This document shows, in pieces, positions 1 through 10,162 of a DNA stretch of 64,000 nucleotides. The notes beneath the pieces are model-generated. The model saw only the letters and a program-made list of their open reading frames with translations, was not told the origin of the DNA and made no database searches. Source of the stretch: Thermoanaerobacter ethanolicus JW 200 (GTDB lineage: Bacteria > Bacillota > Thermoanaerobacteria > Thermoanaerobacterales > Thermoanaerobacteraceae); NCBI RefSeq assembly GCF_003722315.1, contig NZ_CP033580.1, positions 391,001-455,000 on the forward strand, given 5' to 3'. The stretch's first letter is position 1. Every line of letters begins with the position of its first letter. Made by a program: the position numbers and the translations under genes.

Positions 1-1892
1 TGTTCTTCATCGTCTTTATTTCTCCTTAACTGCTGCATGTAAATTAAAAGCACAGAAATATCAGCAGGTGAAACTCCCGAAATACGAGAAGCCTGTCCAA
101 TTGAAGTAGGCCTTATTTTTGTCAATTTTTCTTTTGCTTCATTACTCAAACCATGAATTTGATAATAATCAATATCTTCTGGAATTTTTTTGTTTTCCAA
201 TGCTTTAAAGTGTTCAACTTGTCTCAGTTGTTTTATTATATATCCTTCATATTTAATATTTATGTCTATTTGCTCAGCCACACTATCTAAAATATCATGC
301 GGTCTATCTTTATCCAAAAATTTAGTAGACTTATAATCAATTTCAGGTCGCTTTAACAAAGTATAAAGGTCAATTCCTGTAACTAAAGGAGTACTTCCTT
401 TAGATATGAGAAAATTGTTGACTTCCTCAGAAGGTCTTACCATGACGCCAGGAAGTCTTTGCATCTCTTTTTCTAACTGAATCTTCTTCTTTAAAAATTT
501 TTGATATCTTTCTTCTGTTACAAGACCAATTTTATACCCTAGCTCTGTCAATCTAAAATCTGCGTTATCTTGTCTTAATAGAAGTCTATATTCCGCTCTC
601 GAAGTAAGCATCCTATAAGGCTCATTTGTACCTTTTGTCACTAAATCATCAATTAGCACTCCTATATAAGCTTGAGACCTATCCAAAATTACAGGAGGTT
701 CGTTTAAAAGCTTCATAGCAGCATTTATTCCCGCCATCAAACCTTGAGCAGCCGCTTCTTCATATCCAGATGTGCCATTGACTTGTCCTGCAAAGTACAA
801 CCCTTCAATTTTTTTAGATTCTAAAGTAGCTTTTAATTGTGTTGGGTCTATACAGTCATATTCAATAGCGTAAGCTGGCCTCATCACTCTTACATTTTCA
901 AGACCGGGAACAGTCCTCAAAAATTCCAGTTGTACATCTTCAGGTAAACTAGAAGACATGCCTTGTACATACATCTCATAAGTATTTAATCCTTCTGGTT
1001 CAATAAAAATTTGATGCCTTTCTTTGTGGGGAAATTTTACAACTTTATCTTCAATAGAGGGACAGTATCTTACTCCTACCCCTGTTATTTCACCACTAAA
1101 AAGAGGAGAACGGTCAATATTTGCCATTATTATTTCATGAGTTCTTTTATTCGTATAAGTGAGCCAACAGGGTAACTGTTCTATTTCGATTTTATCATGC
1201 ATATAGGAAAAAGGAGTAATAACTTCATCCCCCGGCTGTATTTCCATTTTGGAAAAATCAATGCTTCTTTTATCAACTCTCGCAGGAGTACCTGTTTTAA
1301 ATCTCATCAATTTAAAACCTAATCTTTTCAAAGTCTCAGAAAGCTCATTAGCTGGAAAAAGCCCGCTAGGTCCACTGTTAAAACTTACATCACCAATTAT
1401 AACCCTTCCTTTTAAGAAGGTCCCTGTAGTAATAATGCAAGCCTTACATTTATATATCGCACCTAATTTTGTCACAACCCCCGTGACTTTGTTGTCTTCT
1501 ACCAAAATGTCTACAATTTCCGCCTGTTTTATATCAAGGTTTTCTTGTCTTTCTAAAGTGTACTTCATGTTCATCTGGTAAAGTTTTTTGTCAACTTGTG
1601 CTCTCAAAGACCTTACAGCAGGGCCTTTACTGGTATTTAAAGTGCGAATTTGTAGTAGCGATTTGTCAGTATTTATAGCCATTTCCCCACCTAAAGCGTC
1701 AATCTCTCTCACCAACTGAGCCTTGGCAGGGCCACCAATAGAAGGATTGCAAGCCATCAAAGCAATAGAATCTAAGTTTACAGCAAAACCTACTGTTTTA
1801 AGTCCCAACCTTGCACAAGCGAGAGCAGCCTCACTGCCCGCATGTCCCAACCCAACAACTACCACATCATATTCTCCAGCAATAAATCTCAT
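1..1892 (-). CDS. mnmG: MnmG (GidA) tRNA uridine-5-carboxymethylaminomethyl modification enzyme, C-terminus cut by window edge
   Basis: FAD-dependent partner of MnmE that installs the cmnm5 group on U34 of certain tRNAs. The reading frame is open from ATG at 1892 to the window edge, about 630 codons, close to the usual full length of about 630 residues, so only a few codons should be missing. The N-terminus reads [19 protein letters not shown], which carries the FAD-binding GxGxxG. The visible C-terminal part reads [19 protein letters not shown], typical of the family's helical tail. The Shine-Dalgarno-like GGTGA overlaps the end of mnmE, 9 nt upstream, so the two are co-transcribed. Confidence 0.95.
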   Translation of the reverse strand, partial: MRFIAGEYDVVVVGLGHAGSEAALACARLGLKTVGFAVNLDSIALMACNPSIGGPAKAQLVREIDALGGEMAINTDKSLLQIRTLNTSKGPAVRSLRAQVDKKLYQMNMKYTLERQENLDIKQAEIVDILVEDNKVTGVVTKLGAIYKCKACIITTGTFLKGRVIIGDVSFNSGPSGLFPANELSETLKRLGFKLMRFKTGTPARVDKRSIDFSKMEIQPGDEVITPFSYMHDKIEIEQLPCWLTYTNKRTHEIIMANIDRSPLFSGEITGVGVRYCPSIEDKVVKFPHKERHQIFIEPEGLNTYEMYVQGMSSSLPEDVQLEFLRTVPGLENVRVMRPAYAIEYDCIDPTQLKATLESKKIEGLYFAGQVNGTSGYEEAAAQGLMAGINAAMKLLNEPPVILDRSQAYIGVLIDDLVTKGTNEPYRMLTSRAEYRLLLRQDNADFRLTELGYKIGLVTEERYQKFLKKKIQLEKEMQRLPGVMVRPSEEVNNFLISKGSTPLVTGIDLYTLLKRPEIDYKSTKFLDKDRPHDILDSVAEQIDINIKYEGYIIKQLRQVEHFKALENKKIPEDIDYYQIHGLSNEAKEKLTKIRPTSIGQASRISGVSPADISVLLIYMQQLRRNKDDEE

Positions 1893-1901
1893 ACTTTTCA
1901 C

Positions 1902-3284
1902 CTACTTTCCAACACAAAATCTTTCAAAAATTTGATTTATTAAATCTTCAGTTGCTGTTTCACCAGTAATTTTCCCTATTTGCTCAAGAGCTGCATTTAA
2001 ATCAATTGTAATTAAATCCTCACTATACTCCCTCTCAATGGCTTCTACAACACTTTCCATATATTTTTTTGCATTGATAAGGGCTTCCTTGTGCCTTGAA
2101 TTTGTAATTATTTCGTCTTCCTTAACATTTATATTTCCCTTAAAAACCAAATTGTATATTGTGTCTTCCAATTCTTGTAGCCCAATTTTTTCAACAGTAG
2201 AAACCTCTATTATTATACCATCTTTGGTAAGATTTTTTAATTCTTTTTCATCAATTTTTTTAGGTAAATCGATTTTATTCAACACAAATACAATATTTTT
2301 ACCTACCAAAATGTCGAAAATTTCGTAGTCTTCTTTAGTTAACTCTCTTGAGGCATCCAGCACAAACAATATTAAATCTGCTTCCGCCAGAACTTCTTTG
2401 CTTTTAGCAACTCCTATTTTTTCCACCAATTCGTCTGTATCTCTAATTCCTGCCGTATCAATAAGTTTTATTGGAATACCTTTTACATTAACATATTCTT
2501 CAATAATATCCCTGGTAGTTCCTGGTATGTCTGTGACAATAGCTCTATTTTCTTTCAATAAGGCGTTTAAAAGAGAGGATTTACCAACATTTGGTTTACC
2601 AATTATAGCAGTTTTAAGTCCTTCTCTTATAATCATTCCACTTTCAGAAGATGCAATAAGTTTATCGATATCTTCCACTATTTCCTTGGCAGTTTCTAAC
2701 ATTTCTTTTCTCTCAAGTTCCTCCACATCATCTTCAGGAAAATCTATTAAAGCTAAAAGATGGACTAATAGACCCATGATTTTGTCTTTTAATTCTTTCA
2801 TCTTTTGCCCTATATGACCTGATAACTGCTTTTGAGCGTATTTATTAGCAAGCATAGTCTTAGCGGTAATTATATCTATAACTGCTTCGGCTTGAGATAA
2901 ATCAATTCGCCCATTTAAAAAAGCTCTTTTTGTAAATTCCCCTGGTTCAGCTAAACGAGCACCTTGTTTTAATACTAATTCCAAAATTTTAGAAGTAACT
3001 ACTATACCTCCATGACAATTTATTTCAACTATATCTTCTCTGGTATAGGTATTAGGTTTTTTCATAATAGATACTAAAACCTCGTCATATACTTCTTCTG
3101 TTTCTGGGTCTACTATGTGTCCATAGTGCAAAGTATGACTTTTCACCTTTTTTATATTTTTAGGCTTATAGGGTTTAAAAATTTTTGAAATTATCTCTAA
3201 AGCATCATCTCCACTTATTCTAACTATTCCAATTCCTGCTTCTCCCGGAAAAGTGGAAATAGCTGCAATTGTATCAAAAACCAT
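1902..3284 (-). CDS. mnmE: MnmE (TrmE) tRNA modification GTPase
   Basis: GTPase that works with MnmG on wobble uridine 34 of tRNA. An N-terminal folate-binding domain ([22 protein letters not shown]) is followed by a helical domain with an inserted G domain: G1 [17 protein letters not shown] and NKID are all visible. The protein ends in FCVGK, the family's catalytic C-terminal cysteine motif. The frame can start at TTG 3296, GTG 3293, ATG 3290 or ATG 3284. I chose 3284 because GGTGAT sits just upstream and the product then starts [10 protein letters not shown], as is usual. It lies between jag and mnmG in the standard origin-proximal order. Confidence 0.96.
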   Translation of the reverse strand: MVFDTIAAISTFPGEAGIGIVRISGDDALEIISKIFKPYKPKNIKKVKSHTLHYGHIVDPETEEVYDEVLVSIMKKPNTYTREDIVEINCHGGIVVTSKILELVLKQGARLAEPGEFTKRAFLNGRIDLSQAEAVIDIITAKTMLANKYAQKQLSGHIGQKMKELKDKIMGLLVHLLALIDFPEDDVEELERKEMLETAKEIVEDIDKLIASSESGMIIREGLKTAIIGKPNVGKSSLLNALLKENRAIVTDIPGTTRDIIEEYVNVKGIPIKLIDTAGIRDTDELVEKIGVAKSKEVLAEADLILFVLDASRELTKEDYEIFDILVGKNIVFVLNKIDLPKKIDEKELKNLTKDGIIIEVSTVEKIGLQELEDTIYNLVFKGNINVKEDEIITNSRHKEALINAKKYMESVVEAIEREYSEDLITIDLNAALEQIGKITGETATEDLINQIFERFCVGK

Positions 3285-3355
3285 TTTCATCACCAACCAA
3301 AAAATTGTCTTATAAAATAATATACCAATGTTTTTGGCTTTTCAATCACAAATAT

Positions 3356-3378
3356 AAAAAAACCCCCTTGACAGGGTA
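3356..3378 (-). terminator. possible intrinsic terminator after jag
   Basis: Read on the minus strand, an ACCC...GGGGGT hairpin of about 4-5 bp is followed by seven T residues just past the jag stop codon. The stem is short, so this may be only a weak terminator before mnmE. Confidence 0.4.
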
Positions 3379-3999
3379 TTATTTTAAAGCTATTATGACT
3401 CTTCTGTTAGGCTCCTCTCCTTCACTATAAGTCTCTACATATGGATGGTCCTGCAAAGCCATGTGAATTATTCGCCTTTCATTAGGACTCATCGGCTCTA
3501 ACTCAACGCTTTCTTTTGTCTCCATTACTTGTTTGGCTAATTTTTTTGCAAGCCTAATTAGAGTCTCTTCCCTTCTTTTTCTATAATTTTCTGCATCTAA
3601 TATAATCCTTCTATATCTATCATATTCTCTATACTTGCTAGCAACGACATTTACAAGATATTGCAATGAATCTAATGTCTCTCCCCTATGACCTATCAGC
3701 AACCCTACATTTTTTCCATATAAATTAAACTTTATAGTATCCTCATCTTCTTCTATATCAAATTTAACATCTAATTTCATCGCTTCAATTACTTGCTGTA
3801 AAAAATTTCTAGCACTCTCCTTTACTACATCTTTTAAAATCACTTTAACTATTGCCTGCTTGCTTATAAGACCTAGAAAACCTTTACCCCCTTCATCCAA
3901 CACTTCTACTTCTACCATTTCCCTCGGTACGCCAAATTCTTGCAACGCAAGATTTACAGCTTCTTCCACCGTCTTACCTGTCCTTATAAGCTCTTTCAA
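3379..3999 (-). CDS. jag: Jag/KhpB RNA-binding protein (SpoIIIJ-associated)
   Basis: RNA-binding protein encoded beside yidC in most Firmicutes and linked to cell elongation and sporulation control. Three parts are visible: an N-terminal Jag_N domain (about 1-50, with GKTVEEAVNLALQEFGV and the GGKGFLG turn), a KH domain (about 80-150, containing GLLIGHRGETLDSLQYL) and a C-terminal R3H domain (about 150-206, with SPNERRIIHMAL). The length of 206 residues is normal. The start is TTG at 3999 with AGGGGGA upstream, inside the last codons of yidC. It is part of the rpmH-rnpA-yidD-yidC-jag run. Confidence 0.95.
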   Translation of the reverse strand: MKELIRTGKTVEEAVNLALQEFGVPREMVEVEVLDEGGKGFLGLISKQAIVKVILKDVVKESARNFLQQVIEAMKLDVKFDIEEDEDTIKFNLYGKNVGLLIGHRGETLDSLQYLVNVVASKYREYDRYRRIILDAENYRKRREETLIRLAKKLAKQVMETKESVELEPMSPNERRIIHMALQDHPYVETYSEGEEPNRRVIIALK

Positions 4000-4000
4000 C

Positions 4001-4621
4001 TTATGATTCCCCCTTAGCAGTATTGGTCTCTCTCATAAAAATATACTGCTGCACTATCTGGAATATATTGCTTGTAACCCAATATATTCCTACCCCTGCC
4101 GGCAAAGAAACAGTTACCCATCCCATAAAAATTGACATCATTATATTCATAGAATTTTGACTCTTGTCTGTTGCTACCATTGCAGAAGATATATAAGTAG
4201 TCACAGTAGCTAAAATAGGAATTATATAATAAGGGTCCTTTTGTGCAAGGCTATGCATCCATAAAAAAGAAGCAGTTGAAAAAGCTGGATAGGTTCTAAG
4301 CATCGTAAAAAGCGGCCACAATATTATCAAAGGCAAAAGCATAGGTAAACATCCACCGAAAGGATTTACTTTTTTCTCTTGATACAATTTCATTGTTTCC
4401 ATGTTTAATTTTTGAGGGTCTTTAGCATACTTCTTTTGAAGTTCTTCTACAAGAGGCTGTATTTCTTTCATCTTTTTCATTGTGCTCATTTGCTGTATAT
4501 AAAAAGGCAAAAGAAGTATCCTTATTAAAATAGTAAAAATAATTATAGCGATACCATAATTTCCCACATAATGATGTATAAATTCTAACAATTGTCCTAA
4601 ATACATAGCAATTGTTGCCAT
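4001..4621 (-). CDS. yidC: YidC/SpoIIIJ membrane protein insertase
   Basis: Insertase that places membrane proteins into the bilayer, alone or with Sec. The 206-residue product is the short Gram-positive form with several transmembrane segments. The first core segment carries the conserved positive residue (TILIRILLLPFY), followed by a charged coiled hairpin (KKMKEIQPLVEELQKKY) and a last segment GIYWVTSNIFQIVQQ. No lipoprotein signal peptide is evident at the N-terminus, unlike Bacillus SpoIIIJ. The start ATG at 4621 has GGAGG upstream. Only 1 nt separates its stop from the jag start, so the two are probably translationally coupled. Confidence 0.95.
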   Translation of the reverse strand: MATIAMYLGQLLEFIHHYVGNYGIAIIIFTILIRILLLPFYIQQMSTMKKMKEIQPLVEELQKKYAKDPQKLNMETMKLYQEKKVNPFGGCLPMLLPLIILWPLFTMLRTYPAFSTASFLWMHSLAQKDPYYIIPILATVTTYISSAMVATDKSQNSMNIMMSIFMGWVTVSLPAGVGIYWVTSNIFQIVQQYIFMRETNTAKGES

Positions 4622-4638
4622 AATATACCTCCAAAAAT

Positions 4639-4848
4639 TTATTTTACAGGGTCATATCCCCCGGGATTAAAGGGATTGCACCTTAAAATCCGCCAAATTG
4701 ACATAATTCCGCCCTTTAAAAGTCCATGCTTTGATATTGCTTCTATAGAATATTGAGAACAAGTTGGGTAAAATCTACAGGTCCTTGGCTTCATAGGCGA
4801 AATATATCTTTGATACAACTTAATTAAAAAAATAACAACATTTTTCAT
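4639..4848 (-). CDS. yidD: YidD membrane protein insertion efficiency factor
   Basis: Small 69-residue protein thought to aid YidC-dependent insertion. It shows the family signature [24 protein letters not shown] with its conserved cysteines, an N-terminal amphipathic/hydrophobic stretch, and the [13 protein letters not shown] ending. The start overlaps the rnpA stop by 4 nt (ATGA type), and yidC follows after 17 nt. Its place between rnpA and yidC is the standard one. Confidence 0.95.
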   Translation of the reverse strand: MKNVVIFLIKLYQRYISPMKPRTCRFYPTCSQYSIEAISKHGLLKGGIMSIWRILRCNPFNPGGYDPVK

Positions 4849-5195
4849 CTTTCATTCCCCGCATAAAGAGGTGTTTTCATAATCAATTTTCTCATGGAAT
4901 TTTTTAAAGTGTGAAAATCAGCCTCTACAATTTTCCCCCTTGCGACAAAAATTATATCAAAACCTGTTTTTATCTCAATATCTAAAAGTCTAAAACTTTC
5001 ATGTAAAAGCCTTCTAACTCTATTTCTTACCACACTTTTACCTATTTTTTTACTCACTGAATAGCCAACTCTATTAAAACCTAAATTATTTTCCATATAA
5101 TACATTACAACAAACTGATTAGCAACAGATTTTCCATTTGAATAAACCTTTTTAAATTCATAACTTTTTTTAATTTTTATAATCTTGTTACTCAT
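4845..5195 (-). CDS. rnpA: Ribonuclease P protein component
   Basis: Protein cofactor of RNase P, which removes tRNA 5' leaders. The 116-residue basic protein carries the RNR motif region ([16 protein letters not shown]) typical of the family and has the usual length. The ATG at 5195 is preceded by CCGGAGGT. It follows rpmH on the minus strand with a short hairpin between them, the universal rpmH-rnpA arrangement. Read-through of that hairpin would set the ratio of RnpA to L34. Confidence 0.96.
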   Translation of the reverse strand: MSNKIIKIKKSYEFKKVYSNGKSVANQFVVMYYMENNLGFNRVGYSVSKKIGKSVVRNRVRRLLHESFRLLDIEIKTGFDIIFVARGKIVEADFHTLKNSMRKLIMKTPLYAGNER

Positions 5196-5211
5196 TTATA
5201 CCTCCGGATTG

Positions 5212-5232
5212 TAAAAAAGGCCCTAAAGGCCT
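5212..5232 (-). terminator. rpmH-rnpA intercistronic terminator/attenuator
   Basis: On the minus strand AGGCC-TTTA-G-GGCCT is followed by a T-run directly after the rpmH stop codon. The stem is 5 bp and GC-rich. It probably gives partial termination so that L34 is made in excess of RnpA (inference). Confidence 0.65.
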
Positions 5233-5366
5233 CACGCTGTCAATCTATGTCTACCTTTTTGTCTTCTTCTTTTTAAAACATTGCGACCACTTTTGGTAGA
5301 CATCCTCTTTCTAAAACCGTGCACTTTTTTTCTATGTCTTTTTTTGGGTTGATAAGTGCGAAGCAT
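5232..5366 (-). CDS. rpmH: 50S ribosomal protein L34
   Basis: A 44-residue, extremely basic ribosomal protein. It starts [19 protein letters not shown], continues with [19 protein letters not shown] and ends HRLTA. This is the canonical L34 sequence and length. The ATG at 5366 has GGAGGTGT upstream. It is the first gene of the leftward operon that runs to mnmG and borders the replication origin. Confidence 0.97.
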   Translation of the reverse strand: MLRTYQPKKRHRKKVHGFRKRMSTKSGRNVLKRRRQKGRHRLTA

Positions 5367-5875
5367 TGCCACACCTCCTAAAACCTAAAAAATGCTATAA
5401 AAATTATAACGTTAATTAAGGAGGATGTCAACAAGACTTTTTAAAATAAGAAAATTATCAACAACTTAAGAATTATCTACACACAGCTGTAGACAAAATT
5501 ATTTTTCTTATTGATAATCTGTTGATAATTTGCTATTATAAAATTAAACTGTTGATAACTTAAATAAATTGTAGCCACAAAAATAACAACTTATTCACAG
5601 GTTGTTGATAAATTTGTGAATAAGTTGTTATTTAAATGTTAGTTTTCTTATTCATTATATTTATAATCAATGTATTTTAATTTTTTTATCAGTTTTTTTA
5701 TCAAAATATCTTTTATCAACAATATCTGCACATGTGTTTTTGTAAAAGTTATCAAATTAAAAAATTCACAAAACTAAATTTAACTTACTAACAACTAACT
5801 TATACCGATAATATATTATGCCACCCTTTTAAATAAGTTATCCACATTTTATTGATGGGCTTAGGAGGTCATACA
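5367..5875. other. Replication origin region (oriC) between rpmH and dnaA
   Basis: About 500 bp of very AT-rich DNA without a gene, holding many 9-mers like the DnaA box TTATNCACA. TTATCAACA lies at 5455-5463, TTATCTACA at 5473-5481 and TTATTCACA at 5591-5599. TGTGAATAA (inverted) lies at 5615-5623 and the perfect TTATCCACA at 5838-5846. Several further TGTTGATAA-type sites lie between. The 5591/5615 pair is an inverted repeat. The 5838 box sits 17 nt before the dnaA Shine-Dalgarno, a place where it could also repress dnaA. The rpmH-oriC-dnaA context is standard for Firmicutes. Confidence 0.88.
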
Positions 5876-7207
5876 ATGTATGGAGATCATCGTCAAATAT
5901 GGGAGAGGATAGTGGAGGTCATAAAGAGTGAGCTTACCCCCACCAGCTATAACACCTGGTTAGTTCACATAAAACCCTTAGCAATCATTGATGATGTATT
6001 ATTTTTAAGCACTCCTAATACTTTTACAAAAAATATAATAAATGGAAGATATATAAATATTATCTACGACGCTGCTTCAAAAGCTACAAATAAACTATAC
6101 GAGATAAAAATATTATCAGAAGACGAAGAAGAATATAGAGAAATTAAAGAATCTATCGAAAAAGAAAACTTAACTGAATCCACTACTCTTTCCACCCTAA
6201 ATCCAAAATATACTTTTGATACTTTTGTAGTTGGAAACAGCAATAAACTTGCTCACGCTGCATGTCTTGCAGTAGCTCAAGCTCCTGCAAAAGCGTATAA
6301 CCCTTTATTTATTTATGGAGGAGTGGGTTTAGGTAAAACCCATTTAATGCATGCAATAGGGCACTTTATCAATAAACATCAAAGTGGTTACAAAATAATG
6401 TACGTTACGTCAGAAACGTTTACAAATGAGCTGGTTAACTCCATAAAAGACGACAAAAACGAAGAATTTAGAAACAAGTACAGAAACATTGATGTCCTTC
6501 TAATAGATGATATTCAATTCATAGCAAAAAAAGAACGAACTCAAGAAGAATTTTTTCATACTTTTAACACTCTTTACGAAGCCAATAAGCAAATAGTTAT
6601 ATCCAGTGATAGACCACCAAAAGAAATTCCAACTTTAGAAGAGAGACTAAGGTCAAGGTTTGAATGGGGTTTAATTGCGGATATACAGCCACCAGATTAT
6701 GAAACAAGAATTGCAATACTTAAGAAAAAAGCTCAATCAGAAAATCTAAATATACCCGACGAAGTTTTAGCTTATGTGGCAGAAAAAATCCAATCAAACA
6801 TAAGAGAGTTAGAAGGAGCGTTAATAAGAATCGTAGCTTTTTCAAATCTTACAAAATCTAATATAGATTTAGAATTAGCTAAGCATGCTTTAAAAGAAAT
6901 TGTATCCAATAAAACGAGAGAAATAACTGTAAAACTCATACAAGAAGAAGTTTGCAAGTACTATAACATAAAACTAGAAGATTTCAGGTCCCGCAAAAGG
7001 ACAAAAAACATAGCTTATCCGCGGCAAATTGCAATGTACTTAGCGAGAGAACTGACAGATTTATCTCTTCCAAAGATAGGAGAAGAATTTGGAAAAGACC
7101 ATACTACTGTAATCCATGCCTATGAAAAAATCTCTAGTGAAATAAAACAAGATGAACTTCTCTCAAGGCAGATTGAAGAACTTAAAAAGAGAATAAAAGG
7201 TTTTTAA
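5876..7207 (+). CDS. dnaA: Chromosomal replication initiator DnaA
   Basis: AAA+ initiator that binds DnaA boxes and opens the origin. Domain I ([20 protein letters not shown]) is at the N-terminus. The AAA+ core has Walker [11 protein letters not shown], Walker [11 protein letters not shown] and the arginine-finger region [10 protein letters not shown]. The C-terminal helix-turn-helix ends in the signature [14 protein letters not shown]. The frame is open from TTG 5852. AGGAGGT at 5863-5869 clearly selects ATG 5876, giving 443 residues, a normal length. A strong terminator follows the stop codon. Confidence 0.98.
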   Translation: MYGDHRQIWERIVEVIKSELTPTSYNTWLVHIKPLAIIDDVLFLSTPNTFTKNIINGRYINIIYDAASKATNKLYEIKILSEDEEEYREIKESIEKENLTESTTLSTLNPKYTFDTFVVGNSNKLAHAACLAVAQAPAKAYNPLFIYGGVGLGKTHLMHAIGHFINKHQSGYKIMYVTSETFTNELVNSIKDDKNEEFRNKYRNIDVLLIDDIQFIAKKERTQEEFFHTFNTLYEANKQIVISSDRPPKEIPTLEERLRSRFEWGLIADIQPPDYETRIAILKKKAQSENLNIPDEVLAYVAEKIQSNIRELEGALIRIVAFSNLTKSNIDLELAKHALKEIVSNKTREITVKLIQEEVCKYYNIKLEDFRSRKRTKNIAYPRQIAMYLARELTDLSLPKIGEEFGKDHTTVIHAYEKISSEIKQDELLSRQIEELKKRIKGF

Positions 7208-7245
7208 CATATAAACAGGGATAACCCTGTTTATATGTTTTAAAA
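7207..7245 (+). terminator. dnaA terminator
   Basis: A perfect 14-bp inverted repeat (ACATATAAACAGGG, loop ATAA, then its complement) begins at the last base of the dnaA stop codon and runs into TTTAAAATTTTTT. It would separate dnaA from dnaN transcription. Confidence 0.85.
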
Positions 7246-7254
7246 TTTTTTGTC

Positions 7255-7302
7255 TGTGAATATTGTTAATAATTTTAAATAATTATCCAAAAGTTATTCA
7301 CA
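7255..7302. promoter_or_regulatory. DnaA-box cluster downstream of dnaA
   Basis: In the dnaA-dnaN gap there is an inverted TGTGAATAT at 7255-7263, TTATCCAAA at 7283-7291 and a good TTATTCACA at 7294-7302. Boxes on both sides of dnaA are the layout of a bipartite origin, as in Bacillus. These sites could also regulate dnaN. Confidence 0.65.
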
Positions 7303-7442
7303 GACAATTATCGACTTTTTCTCTGCTTTACAAACTCTTACTAACAAAATAACACTTTCTATTACTACGACTACTAAATGTTTATCTTATCTATTATATG
7401 ATTTGATTCAAAAAAATATTCTCAAAAACAGGAGTGAAAAAA

Positions 7443-8555
7443 ATGAAATTTGTGTGTGACAAAAATTCATTATTTGAAGGAGTAAATATTGCAATAAGGG
7501 GGGTATCCTCCCGTACTACTCTTCCTATTCTTCAAGGTATAAAAATCTCGGCTTTAAAAAGTCAGGTCAAATTTTCAGGAACTGATTTGGACATAGGAAT
7601 AGAATGTCAAATTCCTGCGGTGGTAGAAGAAGAGGGTGAAATAGTAGTACCTGCAAAAATTTTTTCAGAATTAGTTCGGAAATTGCCTGAGGGAGATGTA
7701 AAAATAGAAAGTGATTCTCAAAACACAGTAAATGTAGTTTGCGATAGTATAAATTTCACTATTGCAGGAAGTGATGCTTTAGAGTTTCCTGAAATTCCTA
7801 AAGTATCTAAAGAAAATTCTTTTAAATTGACGCAAAATATTCTAAAAGACTTAATAAGAAAAACGGTCTTTTGTATTGCCCAGGAGCAAACAAGACCTAT
7901 TTTGACAGGTGTTCTATTCGAAGTGTTTCAAAATGAAGTTAAAGCAGTAGCTTTAGATGGATTTAGAATGGCTATATATTCTTATCAGAGTGAGGAAAAA
8001 TTCTTTGACGAGGATATAGAAAAATATTCTATAGTAATTCCAGGTAAAACTTTAGAAGAGATATACAGAATCTTAAAAGATGAGGAAACAGAGATAGAGA
8101 TATACCACACTGCTAATCAAGTGTTATTCCAAATTGAAAATACAAAGGTAATATCGAGGCTTTTAGAAGGAAGCTTTATAAACTACAATGCTGTTTTACC
8201 AAAGGATTATAAGACTGAAGTGGTAGTCAAAAGAGAAGTTTTAACTGAAAGTATTGAAAGAGCTTCACTAATTGCAGAAAGCAAAAATAATTTGATTAAG
8301 TTTGAGATTGGTGATAAATTTATTACTGTTTCTTCTAATTCTGAAAAGGGTAAAATGGTAGAAAAGATAGAAGTCGATGTAAAAGGAATGTTTCTTGAGA
8401 TCGCTTTTAACTCAAGATATTTATTAGATTCTTTAAGAGCCATCGATGAAGAGGAAATAACGCTTTATTTCATAAATAGTATAAATCCGTTAATAATAAA
8501 ACCTATAGGAAGTAAAGATTATCTTTATATGATACTTCCTGTAAAACTCAATTAA
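7443..8555 (+). CDS. dnaN: DNA polymerase III beta sliding clamp
   Basis: Ring-shaped clamp that tethers the replicative polymerase to DNA. Three repeated beta-clamp domains are evident, beginning MKFVCDKNSLFEGVNIAIRG and ending IKPIGSKDYLYMILPVKL, the family's closing strand. The frame extends upstream to GTG 7434, but that codon lies inside AGGAG (7430-7434). ATG 7443, at 8-nt spacing, is the better start and gives 370 residues. It is followed after 20 nt by yaaA. Confidence 0.97.
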   Translation: MKFVCDKNSLFEGVNIAIRGVSSRTTLPILQGIKISALKSQVKFSGTDLDIGIECQIPAVVEEEGEIVVPAKIFSELVRKLPEGDVKIESDSQNTVNVVCDSINFTIAGSDALEFPEIPKVSKENSFKLTQNILKDLIRKTVFCIAQEQTRPILTGVLFEVFQNEVKAVALDGFRMAIYSYQSEEKFFDEDIEKYSIVIPGKTLEEIYRILKDEETEIEIYHTANQVLFQIENTKVISRLLEGSFINYNAVLPKDYKTEVVVKREVLTESIERASLIAESKNNLIKFEIGDKFITVSSNSEKGKMVEKIEVDVKGMFLEIAFNSRYLLDSLRAIDEEEITLYFINSINPLIIKPIGSKDYLYMILPVKLN

Positions 8556-8575
8556 AAATAAGAGGTGTTTTTTAA

Positions 8576-8782
8576 ATGATAGAAGTGCCTATAGAGACGG
8601 AATATATTACCTTAGGGCAATTTTTAAAGTATATGAAAATATGTCAAACTGGAGGACAAGCAAAGCAATTTATTTTAGAAGGAAAAGTTAAAGTAAATGG
8701 CGCAATAGAATTAAAAAGAGGTAAAAAACTTCGCAAAAATGATATAATTGAGGTAGAGGGTAAAACTTATATCATAAAGTGA
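8576..8782 (+). CDS. yaaA: S4-domain RNA-binding protein YaaA
   Basis: A 68-residue protein consisting of one S4 RNA-binding domain: TLGQFLKYMKICQTGGQAKQ, then LEGKVKVNG and LRKNDIIEVEG. It is the usual small gene between dnaN and recF in Firmicutes. It starts at ATG 8576 with AGAGGTG upstream. The S4 family binds structured RNA, often ribosomal, but the exact target of this branch cannot be read from sequence. Confidence 0.9.
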   Translation: MIEVPIETEYITLGQFLKYMKICQTGGQAKQFILEGKVKVNGAIELKRGKKLRKNDIIEVEGKTYIIK

Positions 8783-8792
8783 GGAATTTAAC

Positions 8793-9881
8793 TTGTATGT
8801 GAAGGAGCTATTTGTCGACAATTTTAGAAATTTACAAAAGCAAAAAATAGAATTTTGCGAAGGAATAAATATATTTTATGGTTTAAATGCACAAGGAAAG
8901 AGCAATTTATTAGAAAGTATTAGGCTTTTAAGTATGGGAAGGTCTTTTAGAGGGAGCAAAACTACAGAACTAATAAAATTTGGAGAAGATTATTTTTATG
9001 TAAAAGCAATAATTTGTCAAGAAAATAACGATAAAAAAATAGAATTTGGATACAAGAAAAATGAAAATAAAGTCATTAAAGTAAATGGCAATAAAATAAA
9101 GTCAACTTCCGAACTTTTAGGTCAACTTTTGACAGTCATTTTTTCTCCTGAAGATTTAAACATAATAAAAGAAGGACCTTCCTATCGCAGGAAATATTTA
9201 GATTCTTGTATCTCTGTGGTTGAAAAGAATTATCTTTATAATCTCATGCAATATAACAAAATACTAATAAATAGAAATAAACTATTAAAGACTATAAAAG
9301 AAGGAAAAAGTAGAAGTATACTAGAAGTTTTCGATGACCAATTAGTAGAATACGGTGCAAAAATAATTGTGGTGAGACAAAGTTACTTAAAAAATGTAGA
9401 AATTAATATAAAAAAATTTTTACTTGAAATTTCCAATGAGACAGCAGAAATTGTCTACCTAAATAGTGTTGGACTTAAAGATGCTTCAGATGAAGAAATA
9501 GTTAAAAAAAGATTAAAAGAAAAACTATTAAAGAATATAGATTTAGATTTAAAGTATCTTACAACACAAGTAGGACCTCATAGGGAAGATTTTAAGATTA
9601 TTATAAACGGCTATGATTCAAGAGTATATTCTTCTCAAGGCCAACAGCGAACAGTGGCTTTATGCCTTAAATTATCAGAGTTTGAAATTTTAAAAAAGGA
9701 GACTGGTGAAAAACCCATACTGCTTCTGGATGATGTAATGTCAGAGTTAGATGAAAATAGAAAGAAATATATCTTAGAAAGATTGCAAGGTTTTCAGACT
9801 TTTATAACCCATACTACAAAAAGAGATTTAAAAGGAGATTGTTATTTTAAGATATCTAATGGGGTTGTCATTAAGGAATAG
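8793..9881 (+). CDS. recF: DNA replication and repair protein RecF
   Basis: SMC-like ATPase that loads RecA at gaps together with RecO and RecR (recR is at 60927). The N-terminus has LFVDNFRNLQ and Walker A GLNAQGKSNLLE. The C-terminal part carries the ABC signature SQGQQRTVAL and Walker B KPILLLDDVMSELDENR. The 362-residue length is normal. The start is TTG 8793 with GAGGAA 6 nt upstream; no ATG fits the conserved N-terminus. Confidence 0.97.
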   Translation: MYVKELFVDNFRNLQKQKIEFCEGINIFYGLNAQGKSNLLESIRLLSMGRSFRGSKTTELIKFGEDYFYVKAIICQENNDKKIEFGYKKNENKVIKVNGNKIKSTSELLGQLLTVIFSPEDLNIIKEGPSYRRKYLDSCISVVEKNYLYNLMQYNKILINRNKLLKTIKEGKSRSILEVFDDQLVEYGAKIIVVRQSYLKNVEINIKKFLLEISNETAEIVYLNSVGLKDASDEEIVKKRLKEKLLKNIDLDLKYLTTQVGPHREDFKIIINGYDSRVYSSQGQQRTVALCLKLSEFEILKKETGEKPILLLDDVMSELDENRKKYILERLQGFQTFITHTTKRDLKGDCYFKISNGVVIKE

Positions 9882-9892
9882 GGGGTCAAAAA

Positions 9893-10150
9893 ATGTATGT
9901 CCATTTAGGCGGCAACGTGGTAGTACCCGATAAAGAAATTATAGGCATTTTTGATATGAATATTGTAACCACTTCTGAAGCTACTATTCAGTTTCTGAGA
10001 GTAGCGGAAGAAGAAGGATTTGTGGTCAGAATTTCTGACGAAAAGCCAAAGTCTTTTATAATCACAGAAAGGGATAAGAGGAGTATTATTTATTTATCAC
10101 CAATTTCTGCCTTTACTCTTATAAGAAGGACACAAAAAATAGAGGAATAG
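9893..10150 (+). CDS. remB: RemB/YaaB-type extracellular matrix regulator
   Basis: An 85-residue protein of the DUF370-related RemB family. The sequence runs from MYVHLGGNVVVPDKEIIGIF to SIIYLSPISAFTLIRR. In Bacillus the gene sits between recF and gyrB and affects biofilm matrix gene expression. Here it follows recF by 11 nt, with a GGGGGT ribosome site in the gap, but gyrB is displaced about 5 kb downstream. The function in this organism is unknown beyond family membership. Confidence 0.88.
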   Translation: MYVHLGGNVVVPDKEIIGIFDMNIVTTSEATIQFLRVAEEEGFVVRISDEKPKSFIITERDKRSIIYLSPISAFTLIRRTQKIEE

Positions 10151-10162
10151 GGAGGTATTGAA

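Noticed and set aside
1249..1935. Plus-strand open frames opposite mnmG
   Set aside because: They are antisense shadows of mnmG; no ribosome site and no recognisable domains.
5367..5875. CRISPR-like or phage-attachment repeats in the origin gap
   Set aside because: The repeated 9-mers are DnaA boxes without regular spacing or spacers.
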